Part shown: one piece after another, positions 41,926 through 51,235 of the stretch
Position numbering within the stretch: the first letter of the stretch is position 1
How the letters are laid out: the number at the start of each line of letters is the position of its first letter
Source of the DNA: Agrococcus carbonis
Lineage (GTDB): Bacteria; Actinomycetota; Actinomycetes; Actinomycetales; Microbacteriaceae
Direction: 5' to 3'
Length of the DNA: 64,000 nt
Assembly (NCBI RefSeq): GCF_900104705.1
Contig: NZ_LT629734.1
Coordinates: 2,232,001-2,296,000, forward strand
The notes under the pieces: generated by a model
The model's input: the letters and a program-made list of their open reading frames with translations, nothing else
Told to the model about the DNA's origin: nothing
Databases searched by the model: none
Translations under genes and position numbers: made by a program

Positions 41926-42840
41926 ATGTCCAAGCCTCTCGCCCGTTCCGCCGCCCTCGCGGGTGGCCTCGGCCTCGCCGCCCTGCTCGTCGGCTGCAGC
42001 GCCGCATCCGGGGGCGCAGCTCCCGAGGGCGAGCCCGCCCTCGGCTCGGCGGACAACCCGGTGCAGCTGGGCGTCGTGGGCGCCGCCGAGCCGTACTGGA
42101 CGACGTTCGAGGAGGCCGCCGAGGCCGAGGGCATCGAGGTCGACATCGTCGACTTCACCGACTACAACCAGCCCAACCCCGCGCTCAGCGAGGGCGAGCT
42201 CGACATCAACCAGTTCCAGCACATCATCTACCTCGCCAACTACAACGTGCAGGCGGGCGACGACCTCACCGCGATCGGCTCGACCGCCACGTACCCGATC
42301 GGCCTCTACTCGTCGCAGTACGAGTCGGTCGAGGAGATCCCGGACGGCGCCGAGGTCATCGTGCCGAACGACGACACGAACCAGGCCCGCGGCCTCCTCG
42401 TGCTGCAGTCGGCCGGCCTCATCGCGCTCGAGGACGGCGGGAGCCCCTACTCGACCGTCGCGGACGTCATCGAGGACGAGTCGCGCGTGACGGTCTCGGC
42501 CGTCGACGCCGCGATCACGGCGACCTCGCTGCCCGACGTCGCCGCCGCGATCATCAACAACGACTTCCTCACCGACGCCGGCATCGACCCGGCCGACGCG
42601 ATCGCGCAGGACGACCCGACCGACCCGGCCGCGCAGCCGTACATCAACGTCTTCGCGACGACGGCCGAGAACGCCGACGACGAGGTGCTGGAGCGCCTCG
42701 TGGAGATCTACCAGACGAACGAGGAGGTGCAGGCGGGCGCGCTCGAGTCGAGCGGCGGCACCGGCCTGTTCGTCTCGACGCCGAAGGAAGAGCTGCAGGC
42801 GAGCCTGCAGTCCGTGCAGGAGGCGCTGCAGGCCCAGTAG
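41926..42840 (+). CDS. metQ: Methionine ABC transporter substrate-binding lipoprotein
   Basis: 304 residues of the NlpA/MetQ family. Lipobox LLVGC (Cys24). Mature N-terminus has VQLGVVGAAEPYWTTFEEAAEAEG; the ligand region DFTDYNQPNPALSEGELDINQFQH is the family hallmark. It binds D/L-methionine and delivers it to MetNI. First gene of metQ-metN-metI. Its TAG stop lies inside the first unit of a 16-bp tandem repeat. Confidence 0.95.
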   Translation: MSKPLARSAALAGGLGLAALLVGCSAASGGAAPEGEPALGSADNPVQLGVVGAAEPYWTTFEEAAEAEGIEVDIVDFTDYNQPNPALSEGELDINQFQHIIYLANYNVQAGDDLTAIGSTATYPIGLYSSQYESVEEIPDGAEVIVPNDDTNQARGLLVLQSAGLIALEDGGSPYSTVADVIEDESRVTVSAVDAAITATSLPDVAAAIINNDFLTDAGIDPADAIAQDDPTDPAAQPYINVFATTAENADDEVLERLVEIYQTNEEVQAGALESSGGTGLFVSTPKEELQASLQSVQEALQAQ

Positions 42841-42919
42841 CCCGCAGGCCCAGCAGCCCGCAGGCCCAGCAGCCCGCAGGCTCACCAGCCCGCAGGCACA
42901 GCAGCCCGCAGGCGCGCGG
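42825..42919. repeat. 16-bp tandem repeat overlapping the metQ stop
   Basis: Unit CCCGCAGGCCCAGCAG begins at 42841, 42857, 42873, 42889 and 42905 (last one partial). The final 16 bases of metQ (42825-42840) match 14 of 16, with TAG where other units have CAG. It fills most of the 158-base gap to metN. Confidence 0.9.
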
Positions 42920-42998
42920 CGGGAGGCTGCGCCGGGAACGATCCCGGTCGCATCCTCTCGCCGCGCCGCGTCCCCGAACCCAGCCGAAGGAGCAGGCC

Positions 42999-44023
<1,025 letters not shown>

Positions 44024-44027
<4 letters not shown>

Positions 44028-44683
44028 GCGAGATCGTGGGCGTGCTGCCCGACCTGCTCGAGCAGACCGCCATCATGCTGTGGATGGTGGCGCTCGCGCT
44101 GCTGTTCGGCGGCATCGGCGGCCTCATCATCGGCACGGGCCTCTACGTCACCCGACGCGGCGGCATCCTGCAGCAGAGCGTCGTGTGGTGGGTGCTCAAC
44201 GTGCTCGTGAACACCTTCCGGCCGATCCCGTTCATCATCCTGCTGGCCGCGCTCCAGCCGCTCGGGCGGCTCGTCGTCGGCAAGGGCATCGGCACCGAGT
44301 ACGCCGTCTTCGCGATCGCGATCGCCGCGACCTTCGGCATCGCGCGCATCGTCGAGCAGAACCTCGTGTCGATCCCGACCGGGGTGATCGAGGCGGCGCG
44401 CTCGACGGGAGCGAGCCCGTGGCGCATCATCCGCACGGTGATCATCCCCGAGGCGCTCGGCCCGCTCGTGCTCGGCTTCACGTTCGCGGTGATCGCGATC
44501 GTCGACATGTCGGCCGTCGCGGGGCTCGTCGGCGGTCAGGGGCTCGGCAACTGGGCCGTCACCTACGGCTATCGGCAGTTCGACGAGGTCGTCACGTGGT
44601 CGGCGCTCATCGCGGTCGTGATCGTCGTGCAGCTCATCCAGGCGCTCGGCAACGCGCTCGCCCGGCGCATCATGCGCCGCTGA
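44024..44683 (+). CDS. metI: Methionine ABC transporter permease
   Basis: 219 residues with five membrane helices. The EAA-type coupling loop reads GVIEAARSTGASPWRIIRTVIIPEALG. RPIPFIILLAALQP and FTFAVIAIVDMSAVAGLVGGQGLGN match MetI. ATGA overlap with metN marks one operon. A short G+C hairpin (around 44693-44707) follows. Confidence 0.95.
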
Positions 44684-44754
44684 GCAGCGTCGGCGCCGCA
44701 GCGGCGCATCCGAGCGCATAGCATCGGATGTCTGACCTCGCTGCGCGAGCAGTC

Positions 44755-44791
44755 TAGGATTGTTCCCTGGGTAACCCCCGTAATCCGTTAC
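44755..44791 (+). promoter_or_regulatory. cstA promoter (-10 TAGGAT) and downstream inverted repeat
   Basis: TAGGAT (44755-44760) with TCTGAC 18 bases upstream forms a promoter. Eleven bases downstream, GTAAC (44771-44775) is inverted as GTTAC (44787-44791), inside a wider GGGT...ACCC frame. The repeat is in the predicted leader and may be an operator. Confidence 0.5.
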
Positions 44792-44810
44792 ACCCAGATA
44801 GGACGCACCG

Positions 44811-47045
44811 ATGGCCAACGTCGCCACATCGAAGCCCGAGCTGCCCCCCGCGGCAGTCGAGGAGACCAGCTCGAAGCGGTGGACACCGCTCAAGATCATC
44901 ATCTGGGCCGCGATCGCGCTGCTCGGCGGCGTCGCGTGGACGATGCTCGCGCTCGTGCGCGGCGAGACGGTCAACGCGATCTGGTTCGTGTTCGCGGCCG
45001 TCGCGACCTACCTCATCTTCTACCGCTTCTACTCGAAGTACATCGAGCGCAAGATCGTCCGCCCGGACGACACCCGCGCGACCCCCGCCGAGTACAAGGC
45101 CAACGGCCGCGACTACGTCGCGACCGACCGCCGCGTGCTCTTCGGCCACCACTTCGCCGCCATCGCCGGCGCCGGCCCGCTCGTCGGCCCGGTGCTCGCT
45201 GCCCAGATGGGCTACCTGCCCGGCACGATCTGGATCATCGTGGGCGTCGTGCTCGCCGGCGCGGTGCAGGACTACCTCGTCATGTTCTTCTCGATGCGCC
45301 GCGGCGGCCGCTCGCTCGGCCAGATGGCGAAGGACGAGTTCGGCCGCGTCGGCGGCGCAGCCGCGATCATCGCCACGCTGCTCATCATGGTGATCATCAC
45401 CGCGATCCTCGCGCTCGTCGTCGTCAACGCGCTCGGCGAGAGCCCCTGGGGCGTCTTCTCGGTCGCGATGACCATCCCGATCGCGCTGTTCATGGGCGCG
45501 TACCTGCGCTGGATCCGCCCCGGCAAGGTGCTCGAGATCTCCATCATCGGCTTCGTGCTCCTCATGGCGGCGATCGTCGGCGGCGGCATGGTCGCCGAGA
45601 CCGCCTGGGGGCAGGAGCTCTTCACGCTCGACCGCGTCACGATCGCCTGGGGCATCGTCATCTACGGCTTCATCGCCGCGGTGCTGCCCGTCTGGATCCT
45701 GCTGACGCCGCGCGACTACCTGTCGACCTTCATGAAGATCGGCGTCATCGTCGCCCTGGCGCTCGCGATCATCGTCGTGCGCCCCGAGATCTCGGTGCCC
45801 GCGTTCACCGAGTTCGCCTCGGGCGACTCCGGCCCCGTCTGGCCCGGCTCGCTGTTCCCGTTCCTGTTCGTCACGATCGCGTGCGGCGCGCTCTCGGGCT
45901 TCCACGCGCTCATCTCCTCCGGCACGACGCCGAAGATGGTGGAGAAGGAGAAGCAGGTGCGCCTGCTCGGCTACGGCGGCATGCTCATGGAGTCGTTCGT
46001 CGCGGTCATGGCGCTCGTCGCCGCGATCTCGATCGACCAGGGCATCTACTACGCGATGAACTCGTCGGCCGCGAACACGCAGGGCACGATCGAGGGCGCT
46101 GCCGCGTTCGTGCAGTCGCTCGGCCTCACCGGCGTGAGCGTCACCCCCGAGCAGCTCGCGCAGACCGCCGCCGCGGTCGGCGAGGAGTCGGTCGTCAGCC
46201 GCACCGGCGGCGCACCGACGCTCGCCCTCGGCCTCGCGCAGATCATGCAGCAGTGGATCGGCGGTCCCGGCATGATGGCGTTCTGGTACCACTTCGCGAT
46301 CATGTTCGAGGCGCTGTTCATCCTCACCGCGGTCGACGCCGGCACCCGTGTCGCGCGCTTCATGCTGCAGGACTCGCTCGGCAACGTCTTCCCGAAGTTC
46401 AAGGACACGTCCTGGACGCTCGGTGCCTGGATCTGCACGGCGATCATGGTCGCCGCGTGGGGCGCGGTGCTCATCATGGGCGTCACCGACCCGCTCGGCG
46501 GCATCAACACCCTGTTCCCGCTGTTCGGCATCGCCAACCAGCTGCTCGCGGCGATCGCGCTCGCGATCGTCCTGGCGATCGTGGCAAAGCGCCGCACGTT
46601 CAAGCAGCTGTGGGTCGTCGCGCTGCCGCTCGCGTTCATCTCGGTCGTGACGGTCACCGCATCCGCCTTCAAGGTGTTCTCGCCGGTGCCGGCCGTCGGC
46701 TACTGGGCGAACCACTTCCGCTTCCGCGACGCGCTCGCAGCGGGCGAGACGTCGGTCGGCACGACCGAGGGCGTCGCGGCGCTCGAGGCTGTGGTGCGCA
46801 ACACCTTCATCCAGGGCTCGCTGTCGGTCATCTTCGTGGTGCTCACGCTCATCGTGATCGGCTTCTCGGTCGCGAACGTCATCAAGGCGTTCCGCATCGA
46901 CCACGTCGTCGACCAGGAGGACGAGCGCCACGAGTCGGCGATGTTCGCCCCGGCCGGCTTCATCCCGACGCCCGAGGAGCGCGAGCTCCAGAAGCAGTGG
47001 GATGCGGTCCCCGACGAGCACAAGCACGTCTCGACCGGGCACTGA
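44811..47045 (+). CDS. cstA: Carbon starvation protein CstA (pyruvate/peptide transporter)
   Basis: 744 residues with about 16 to 18 membrane helices. Family signatures are FGHHFAAIAGAGPLVGPVLA, GVVLAGAVQDYLVMFFSMRR, SSGTTPKMVEKEKQ and ALFILTAVDAGTRVARFMLQD. CstA-type carriers import pyruvate or peptides when carbon is scarce. The long external loop (YAMNSSAANTQGTIEG...) is normal. Followed by the small partner ybdD 13 bases later. Confidence 0.95.
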   Translation: MANVATSKPELPPAAVEETSSKRWTPLKIIIWAAIALLGGVAWTMLALVRGETVNAIWFVFAAVATYLIFYRFYSKYIERKIVRPDDTRATPAEYKANGRDYVATDRRVLFGHHFAAIAGAGPLVGPVLAAQMGYLPGTIWIIVGVVLAGAVQDYLVMFFSMRRGGRSLGQMAKDEFGRVGGAAAIIATLLIMVIITAILALVVVNALGESPWGVFSVAMTIPIALFMGAYLRWIRPGKVLEISIIGFVLLMAAIVGGGMVAETAWGQELFTLDRVTIAWGIVIYGFIAAVLPVWILLTPRDYLSTFMKIGVIVALALAIIVVRPEISVPAFTEFASGDSGPVWPGSLFPFLFVTIACGALSGFHALISSGTTPKMVEKEKQVRLLGYGGMLMESFVAVMALVAAISIDQGIYYAMNSSAANTQGTIEGAAAFVQSLGLTGVSVTPEQLAQTAAAVGEESVVSRTGGAPTLALGLAQIMQQWIGGPGMMAFWYHFAIMFEALFILTAVDAGTRVARFMLQDSLGNVFPKFKDTSWTLGAWICTAIMVAAWGAVLIMGVTDPLGGINTLFPLFGIANQLLAAIALAIVLAIVAKRRTFKQLWVVALPLAFISVVTVTASAFKVFSPVPAVGYWANHFRFRDALAAGETSVGTTEGVAALEAVVRNTFIQGSLSVIFVVLTLIVIGFSVANVIKAFRIDHVVDQEDERHESAMFAPAGFIPTPEERELQKQWDAVPDEHKHVSTGH

Positions 47046-47058
47046 CACGGCAGCGCCG

Positions 47059-47331
47059 ATGACCGAATCCACGAACCAGCTCCCGGGGCCCGAGACGGGC
47101 CCCGGCGCTGGGGTCGCGGCGGCGGCCCGAAAGGGCCGCCGCTCCCAGCTCCACCGCGCCTGGGACGGCGTCGTGTGGTGGGCCAAGGGCGTCACGGGCG
47201 AGTCGAAGTACCAGGCGTACGTCGACCACGAGCGGCGCGCGCACCCGGATCGCGAACCGATGTCGGAGCGCGAGTTCTGGCGCGACGAGTACCGCCGCCA
47301 GGACGCGAACCCCGAGGGTCGCTGCTGCTGA
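47059..47331 (+). CDS. YbdD/YjiX family small protein (CstA partner)
   Basis: 90 residues. The conserved core is RAWDGVVWWAKGVTGESKYQAYVDHERRAHP and MSEREFWRDEYRRQDANPEGRCC, ending in the family's Cys-Cys. These proteins are needed for CstA/BtsT-type transport and are encoded next to it. The N-terminal 25 residues are a polar extension. ATG at MTESTNQ. Confidence 0.92.
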   Translation: MTESTNQLPGPETGPGAGVAAAARKGRRSQLHRAWDGVVWWAKGVTGESKYQAYVDHERRAHPDREPMSEREFWRDEYRRQDANPEGRCC

Positions 47332-47340
47332 CCCCGCCTG

Positions 47341-47381
47341 ACGACGACGCCCGGCCTCATCGCGAGGCCGGGCGTCGTCGT
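47341..47381 (+). terminator. Terminator hairpin after cstA-ybdD
   Basis: A perfect 17-bp stem (ACGACGACGCCCGGCCT and its complement) with a seven-base loop; no T run follows. Confidence 0.85.
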
Positions 47382-47434
47382 CACAGTCCGTCACAGTCGC
47401 ACGTGGCGGCCGCGGACCTGCGCATGATGACCGC

Positions 47435-48502
47435 ATGAGCAGCCCCGTCCCCTCGCACCTCGTCGGCAGCATCAACCTGCCCGACGCATCCGCCGTCCTC
47501 CGCGCCGTCGCCGGCACGCTCGACCACGCGCCGCGCGTCCCGGACGGCGAGGTGGGGGAGCGCTACTACTGGATCCAGTTCCAGACGCTGCGCTTCGACC
47601 GCGCCGCGGGGCTCGAGCGGGTCGGGGAGCCCGGCCACCGCATCCGCGACACCTTCGACGTGCGACCGTTCCGCGTCACCGGCGAGGTCTCGCTGCCCGA
47701 GCTCGGCTACGCCGCCGCGGCGCGGGAGTCGTTCGCGGAGTTCGCCCGGCTGCAGGCGGCGGGCGAGATCGCTGCGGGCACGCGCTTCCAGGTGTCGCTG
47801 CCGACGCCGTCGGGCGTGGTCGCCGCGTTCATCGAGCCGGGCAGCCGCGCGGCCTTCGAGCCGCTCTACCGCGACGCCCTCCTGGCGGAGGCCGCAGCCA
47901 TCCAGGCGGCGATCCCGCACGCCTCGCTCGCGATCCAGTGGGACGTCGCGACCGAGTTCGCCCTCCTCGAGCGCGAGCGCGGTGCCGCCTTCCGGATCGA
48001 GCCGTGGTGGGAGGGCGACGAGGCCGACGGCGTGGTCGAGCGGCTCGCGGCGCTCGCCGCCGCGGTCGCGGACGACGTGCAGCTCGGCTTCCACCTCTGC
48101 TACGGCGACGTCGAGGAGGCGCACTTCGTGCAGCCCGCCGACGCCGGCGTGCTCGCCGACGTGATCCAGCGGCTGCTGGCCCGCAGCCCGCGCACCGTCG
48201 ACTTCCTCCACCTGCCGGTGCCGATCGAGCGCGACGACGAGGCGTACTTCGCGCCGCTCGCCGGGATCGAGTGGGGCACGACGCAGCCGTTCCTCGGCCT
48301 CGTGCACCACGAGGACGGCGTCGACGGCGCGCTCCGCCGCGCCGCCGCCGCCCGCGCGGCCGTGCCTGCGTTCGCGAGCGCGCGCGACGGGCGCGCGCCG
48401 TTCGGCATCGCCACCGAGTGCGGGTTCGGCCGCGGGCCGGCGAAGCGGACCGTGCCGCTGCTCGAGCTGCACCGCGACATCGCTGCCGCCCTCACGGCCT
48501 GA
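47435..48502 (+). CDS. MetE-like / UROD-type TIM-barrel protein, function unknown
   Basis: 355 residues resembling a single barrel of cobalamin-independent methionine synthase. The start SHLVGSINLPDASAVLRAV, the strand FQVSLPTPSG and three potential zinc ligands agree: His220 and Cys222 in FHLCYGD (compare H-x-C in MetE) and Cys329 in TECGFGRG. It lacks the N-terminal half of full MetE (about 750 residues). Role could be methyl transfer to a thiol, unproven. Alone between a terminator and a convergent gene. CATGAT lies six bases before the ATG. Confidence 0.65.
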   Translation: MSSPVPSHLVGSINLPDASAVLRAVAGTLDHAPRVPDGEVGERYYWIQFQTLRFDRAAGLERVGEPGHRIRDTFDVRPFRVTGEVSLPELGYAAAARESFAEFARLQAAGEIAAGTRFQVSLPTPSGVVAAFIEPGSRAAFEPLYRDALLAEAAAIQAAIPHASLAIQWDVATEFALLERERGAAFRIEPWWEGDEADGVVERLAALAAAVADDVQLGFHLCYGDVEEAHFVQPADAGVLADVIQRLLARSPRTVDFLHLPVPIERDDEAYFAPLAGIEWGTTQPFLGLVHHEDGVDGALRRAAAARAAVPAFASARDGRAPFGIATECGFGRGPAKRTVPLLELHRDIAAALTA

Positions 48503-48522
48503 GCGGCCGCGCCGGACAGGCG

Positions 48523-49011
48523 TCAGGCGGTCGGATGCGTCAGCTCGGCCGCGTAGGCGAGCACTGCGCGGCGATACAGCGGGAGCGTCGGTGCGAGCGC
48601 CTCGAGCGCGACCCGCAGCGCCTCGTCGTGGCGGCCGGCGCTGTGCAGCGCGAGCGCGAGGAAGGCCTCGCGCGCGGCGCCGACCTCGGGGCTCGCGCCG
48701 GCCGACTCGAGCATGGCGATCGCCTCGTCGACCCGGCCGAGGTTGCGGAGCGTCGACGCGTGCTGGATCCGTCGGTACGCCTCGCGCACCGGGTCGGCGT
48801 CGGCGAGGCCCGCCGCGACGGCCGCGCGGTACAGCGGCTCCGCCTCGGCCTCGCGGCCCGCGGAGTCGAGCGCACCCGCCCGCTCGAAGAGCCCGATCGC
48901 GGGATGCGGGGCGCTCTCGGCCAGCGCGTCGATGCGCGCGACGCGCGCGTCGTCGCCGAGCGACTCGTCGTCGTAGACGGCGTCGACCCGAGCGTCCCAG
49001 TCCGCGGTCAC
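48523..49011 (-). CDS. Tetratricopeptide repeat protein
   Basis: 162 residues made of helix-turn-helix TPR-like pairs: PAIGLFERAGALDSAGREAEAEPLYRAA, then RIQHASTLRNLGRVDEAIAML, then LALALHSAGRHDEALRVALEAL. Matches the small actinobacterial TPR family. GTG start overlaps the stop of the upstream prolyl oligopeptidase gene by four bases, implying coupling. Protein partner unknown. Confidence 0.85.
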   Translation of the reverse strand: MTADWDARVDAVYDDESLGDDARVARIDALAESAPHPAIGLFERAGALDSAGREAEAEPLYRAAVAAGLADADPVREAYRRIQHASTLRNLGRVDEAIAMLESAGASPEVGAAREAFLALALHSAGRHDEALRVALEALAPTLPLYRRAVLAYAAELTHPTA

Positions 49012-51152
49012 CTGCCCGCCTCCGTCGCCGCGGGCTCGGCGCCCGAGACCGCGAGCGCGTCGACCGCGAGCGCGTCGGGCTCGAGCGCGTTGACCTCGAG
49101 TCCCGTGTGGTGCGCCGCGAACGCGAGCTGATCGGCGAACTCGAGCGCCGCGGCGTCGACGGGCTTGCCCATCCCGTGCCCGGCGCGCGTGTCGATCGAG
49201 AGCAGCACCGGCGCATCCGACCCGGACGCCACCTGCGCCCGCTGCAGCGCAGCGGCGAACTTGAAGGAGTGCGCGGGCACGACGCGGTCGTCGTGGTCAC
49301 CGGTCGTGATGAGGGTCGGCGGGTAGGCGACGCCGTCGCGCACGTTGTGCAGCGGCGAGTACGCGCGGAGGTAGGCGAAGGACTCCGCCTCGTCGGGGTC
49401 CCCGTAGTCGCTCGCCCACGCCCAGCCGATCGTGAAGCGGTGGAAGCGCAGCATGTCGAGCACGCCGACGCCCGGCAGCACGGCCGCCCACAGCTCCGGT
49501 CGCTGCGTGAGCGCCGCGCCGGCGAGCAGGCCGCCGTTCGAGCGGCCGTGCAGCGCGAGCTGCGCCGGCGTCGTGATCCCGGCGTCGATGAGCCGCTCGG
49601 CGACGGCGTAGAGGTCGTCGAAGACCTGCTGCTTGCGCTCCTTCGTGCCGCCCTTGTGCCACGCCGAGCCGAACTCGCCGCCGCCGCGCAGGTTGGGTAC
49701 GACGAGGACGCCGCCGGCGGCGACCCACGCGGCGAGCACCGCCCGGAAGCCCGGGTTCATCGGGATGTTGAAGCCGCCGTAGCCCCAGATGAGCGTCGGG
49801 CGCGGGTCGTCGTCGAGCGGCATCCGGTCGACGACGTCGGGTCGCACGACGAAGGCGAGCACCGTCGCGCCGTCGCTCGAGACGACGCGGATGCGCTCGG
49901 TCGCCGCCGCGGGCGCCTCCGGCCCGGGCGTCGGCAGCGTGCGGTGCGCCACGAGCCGACCGCCGTCGACCTCGACGACGTGGCGCGTGCCGCGGTCGAC
50001 GAAGCTCTGCGTCTCGGCGAGCACGACGTCGCTGCGCGCGCTCGCCTCCGAGCCGGTGATGGAGACGTCGGCCCCCAGCGGCACCGCATCGCCGAGCGCG
50101 CCGTCGGAGTCCGCGAGCTGCATGCGGTGGCTCGCGTCGTGCGAGTACTCGAGCACGAGGCCGGAGGCGGTGAGGGCGGCATCCAGCAGCACGTCCTCCG
50201 GGTGCTCCGCCACGACCGTCGACTCCTCGCCCGTCGCGAGGTCGAAGGCCGCGAGCCGGTAGCGGGGCGCCCCGTCGTCGGTCACGGCGTACAGGCGCCC
50301 GTCGCGGATGCCCACGGCGTTCCACTCCTGCTCGTGCCCCGTGACGAGCTGCCGCAGCGCATCCGCCGGCTCGTCGTGCCGGCGCACCGCGAGGTCGTTG
50401 CCGCTCGACGAGCCGGTGTCGGTCGAGAGCACGAACCACTCGTCGTCGCGCGGCCAGTGGCGGGCGAAGCGGCGAGGCTCGTCGGGCAGGTGGAAGAGCA
50501 CCGCGTCGTCGGCGGGGCCGGTGCCGACGTCGTGGCGCATCAGGAAGCCCGCGCCCATCTCGTCGGTGAGCGCGTCGCCGGTCGGCGCGTCGTAGGCCCA
50601 GTAGGTGAACGCCCGGTCGCCCGGCAGCCACACGGCCGAGTTCCACTTCGTCCACCGCAGCTCGTCGTCGAGGTCCTCGCCGGTCGCGACGTCGCGGACG
50701 CGGATCGTGCGCCAGTCGGAGCCGCCGTCGGCCGCGCCGTAGGCGAGCAGCGCGCCGTCGGGGGAGACCGATGCCATCGTGACCGCGACCGTGCCGTCGG
50801 CCGAGAGGGCGTTGGGGTCGAGCAGCACGCGCGCGCCCTCGAGCTCGTCGACGCTGTCGGCGACGACGAGCACGGGCTGGTTCTGGCCGTCGCGGTGCCA
50901 CGCGAAGACGCGGCCGCCGCGCACCCAGGGGCAGCCGCGGGTCGGCGCAGTCAGGAGCGCGGTGAGCCGCTCGCGGAAGGCGGCGCGGGCGGGCAGCTGC
51001 GCGAGGATCGGCTCGGCGAAGGCGTTCTGCGCCTCGATGAAGGCTCGCGTCTGGTCGCTCTCGCCGTCCTCGAGCCAGCGGTAGGGATCGGCGATCGCCT
51101 CCCCGTGGATGGTCTCGACCGTACCGTCTCGTCTCACCTCGGGGTAGCGCAT
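49008..51152 (-). CDS. Prolyl oligopeptidase family serine peptidase (S9A)
   Basis: 714 residues. N-terminal signature IADPYRWLEDGESDQTRAFIE, a seven-bladed beta-propeller in the middle (ASVSPDGALLAYGAADGG), and a C-terminal alpha/beta hydrolase domain. Nucleophile Ser in ALHGRSNGGLLAG, Asp in TTGDHDDRVVP and His in RAGHGMGKP. Cleaves short peptides after proline; no signal peptide, so cytoplasmic. Leaderless: TAGGGT six bases before ATG. Confidence 0.95.
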   Translation of the reverse strand: MRYPEVRRDGTVETIHGEAIADPYRWLEDGESDQTRAFIEAQNAFAEPILAQLPARAAFRERLTALLTAPTRGCPWVRGGRVFAWHRDGQNQPVLVVADSVDELEGARVLLDPNALSADGTVAVTMASVSPDGALLAYGAADGGSDWRTIRVRDVATGEDLDDELRWTKWNSAVWLPGDRAFTYWAYDAPTGDALTDEMGAGFLMRHDVGTGPADDAVLFHLPDEPRRFARHWPRDDEWFVLSTDTGSSSGNDLAVRRHDEPADALRQLVTGHEQEWNAVGIRDGRLYAVTDDGAPRYRLAAFDLATGEESTVVAEHPEDVLLDAALTASGLVLEYSHDASHRMQLADSDGALGDAVPLGADVSITGSEASARSDVVLAETQSFVDRGTRHVVEVDGGRLVAHRTLPTPGPEAPAAATERIRVVSSDGATVLAFVVRPDVVDRMPLDDDPRPTLIWGYGGFNIPMNPGFRAVLAAWVAAGGVLVVPNLRGGGEFGSAWHKGGTKERKQQVFDDLYAVAERLIDAGITTPAQLALHGRSNGGLLAGAALTQRPELWAAVLPGVGVLDMLRFHRFTIGWAWASDYGDPDEAESFAYLRAYSPLHNVRDGVAYPPTLITTGDHDDRVVPAHSFKFAAALQRAQVASGSDAPVLLSIDTRAGHGMGKPVDAAALEFADQLAFAAHHTGLEVNALEPDALAVDALAVSGAEPAATEAGR

Positions 51153-51158
51153 CCGCCC

Positions 51159-51164
51159 ACCCTA
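51159..51164 (-). promoter_or_regulatory. Leaderless -10 box (TAGGGT) of the prolyl oligopeptidase gene
   Basis: Six bases before the minus-strand ATG. Confidence 0.5.
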
Positions 51165-51188
51165 TGGCGTGTGCCGAGACCGGAGGCG

Positions 51189-51220
51189 AGAGGGGCACCC
51201 GCCGAAGCGGGTGCCCCTCT
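51189..51220 (-). terminator. Terminator hairpin after fumC
   Basis: A perfect 14-bp stem (AGAGGGGCACCCGC and complement) with a four-base loop, 16 bases past the fumC stop. Confidence 0.8.
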
Positions 51221-51235
51221 GCTGCTGACGGCGCG

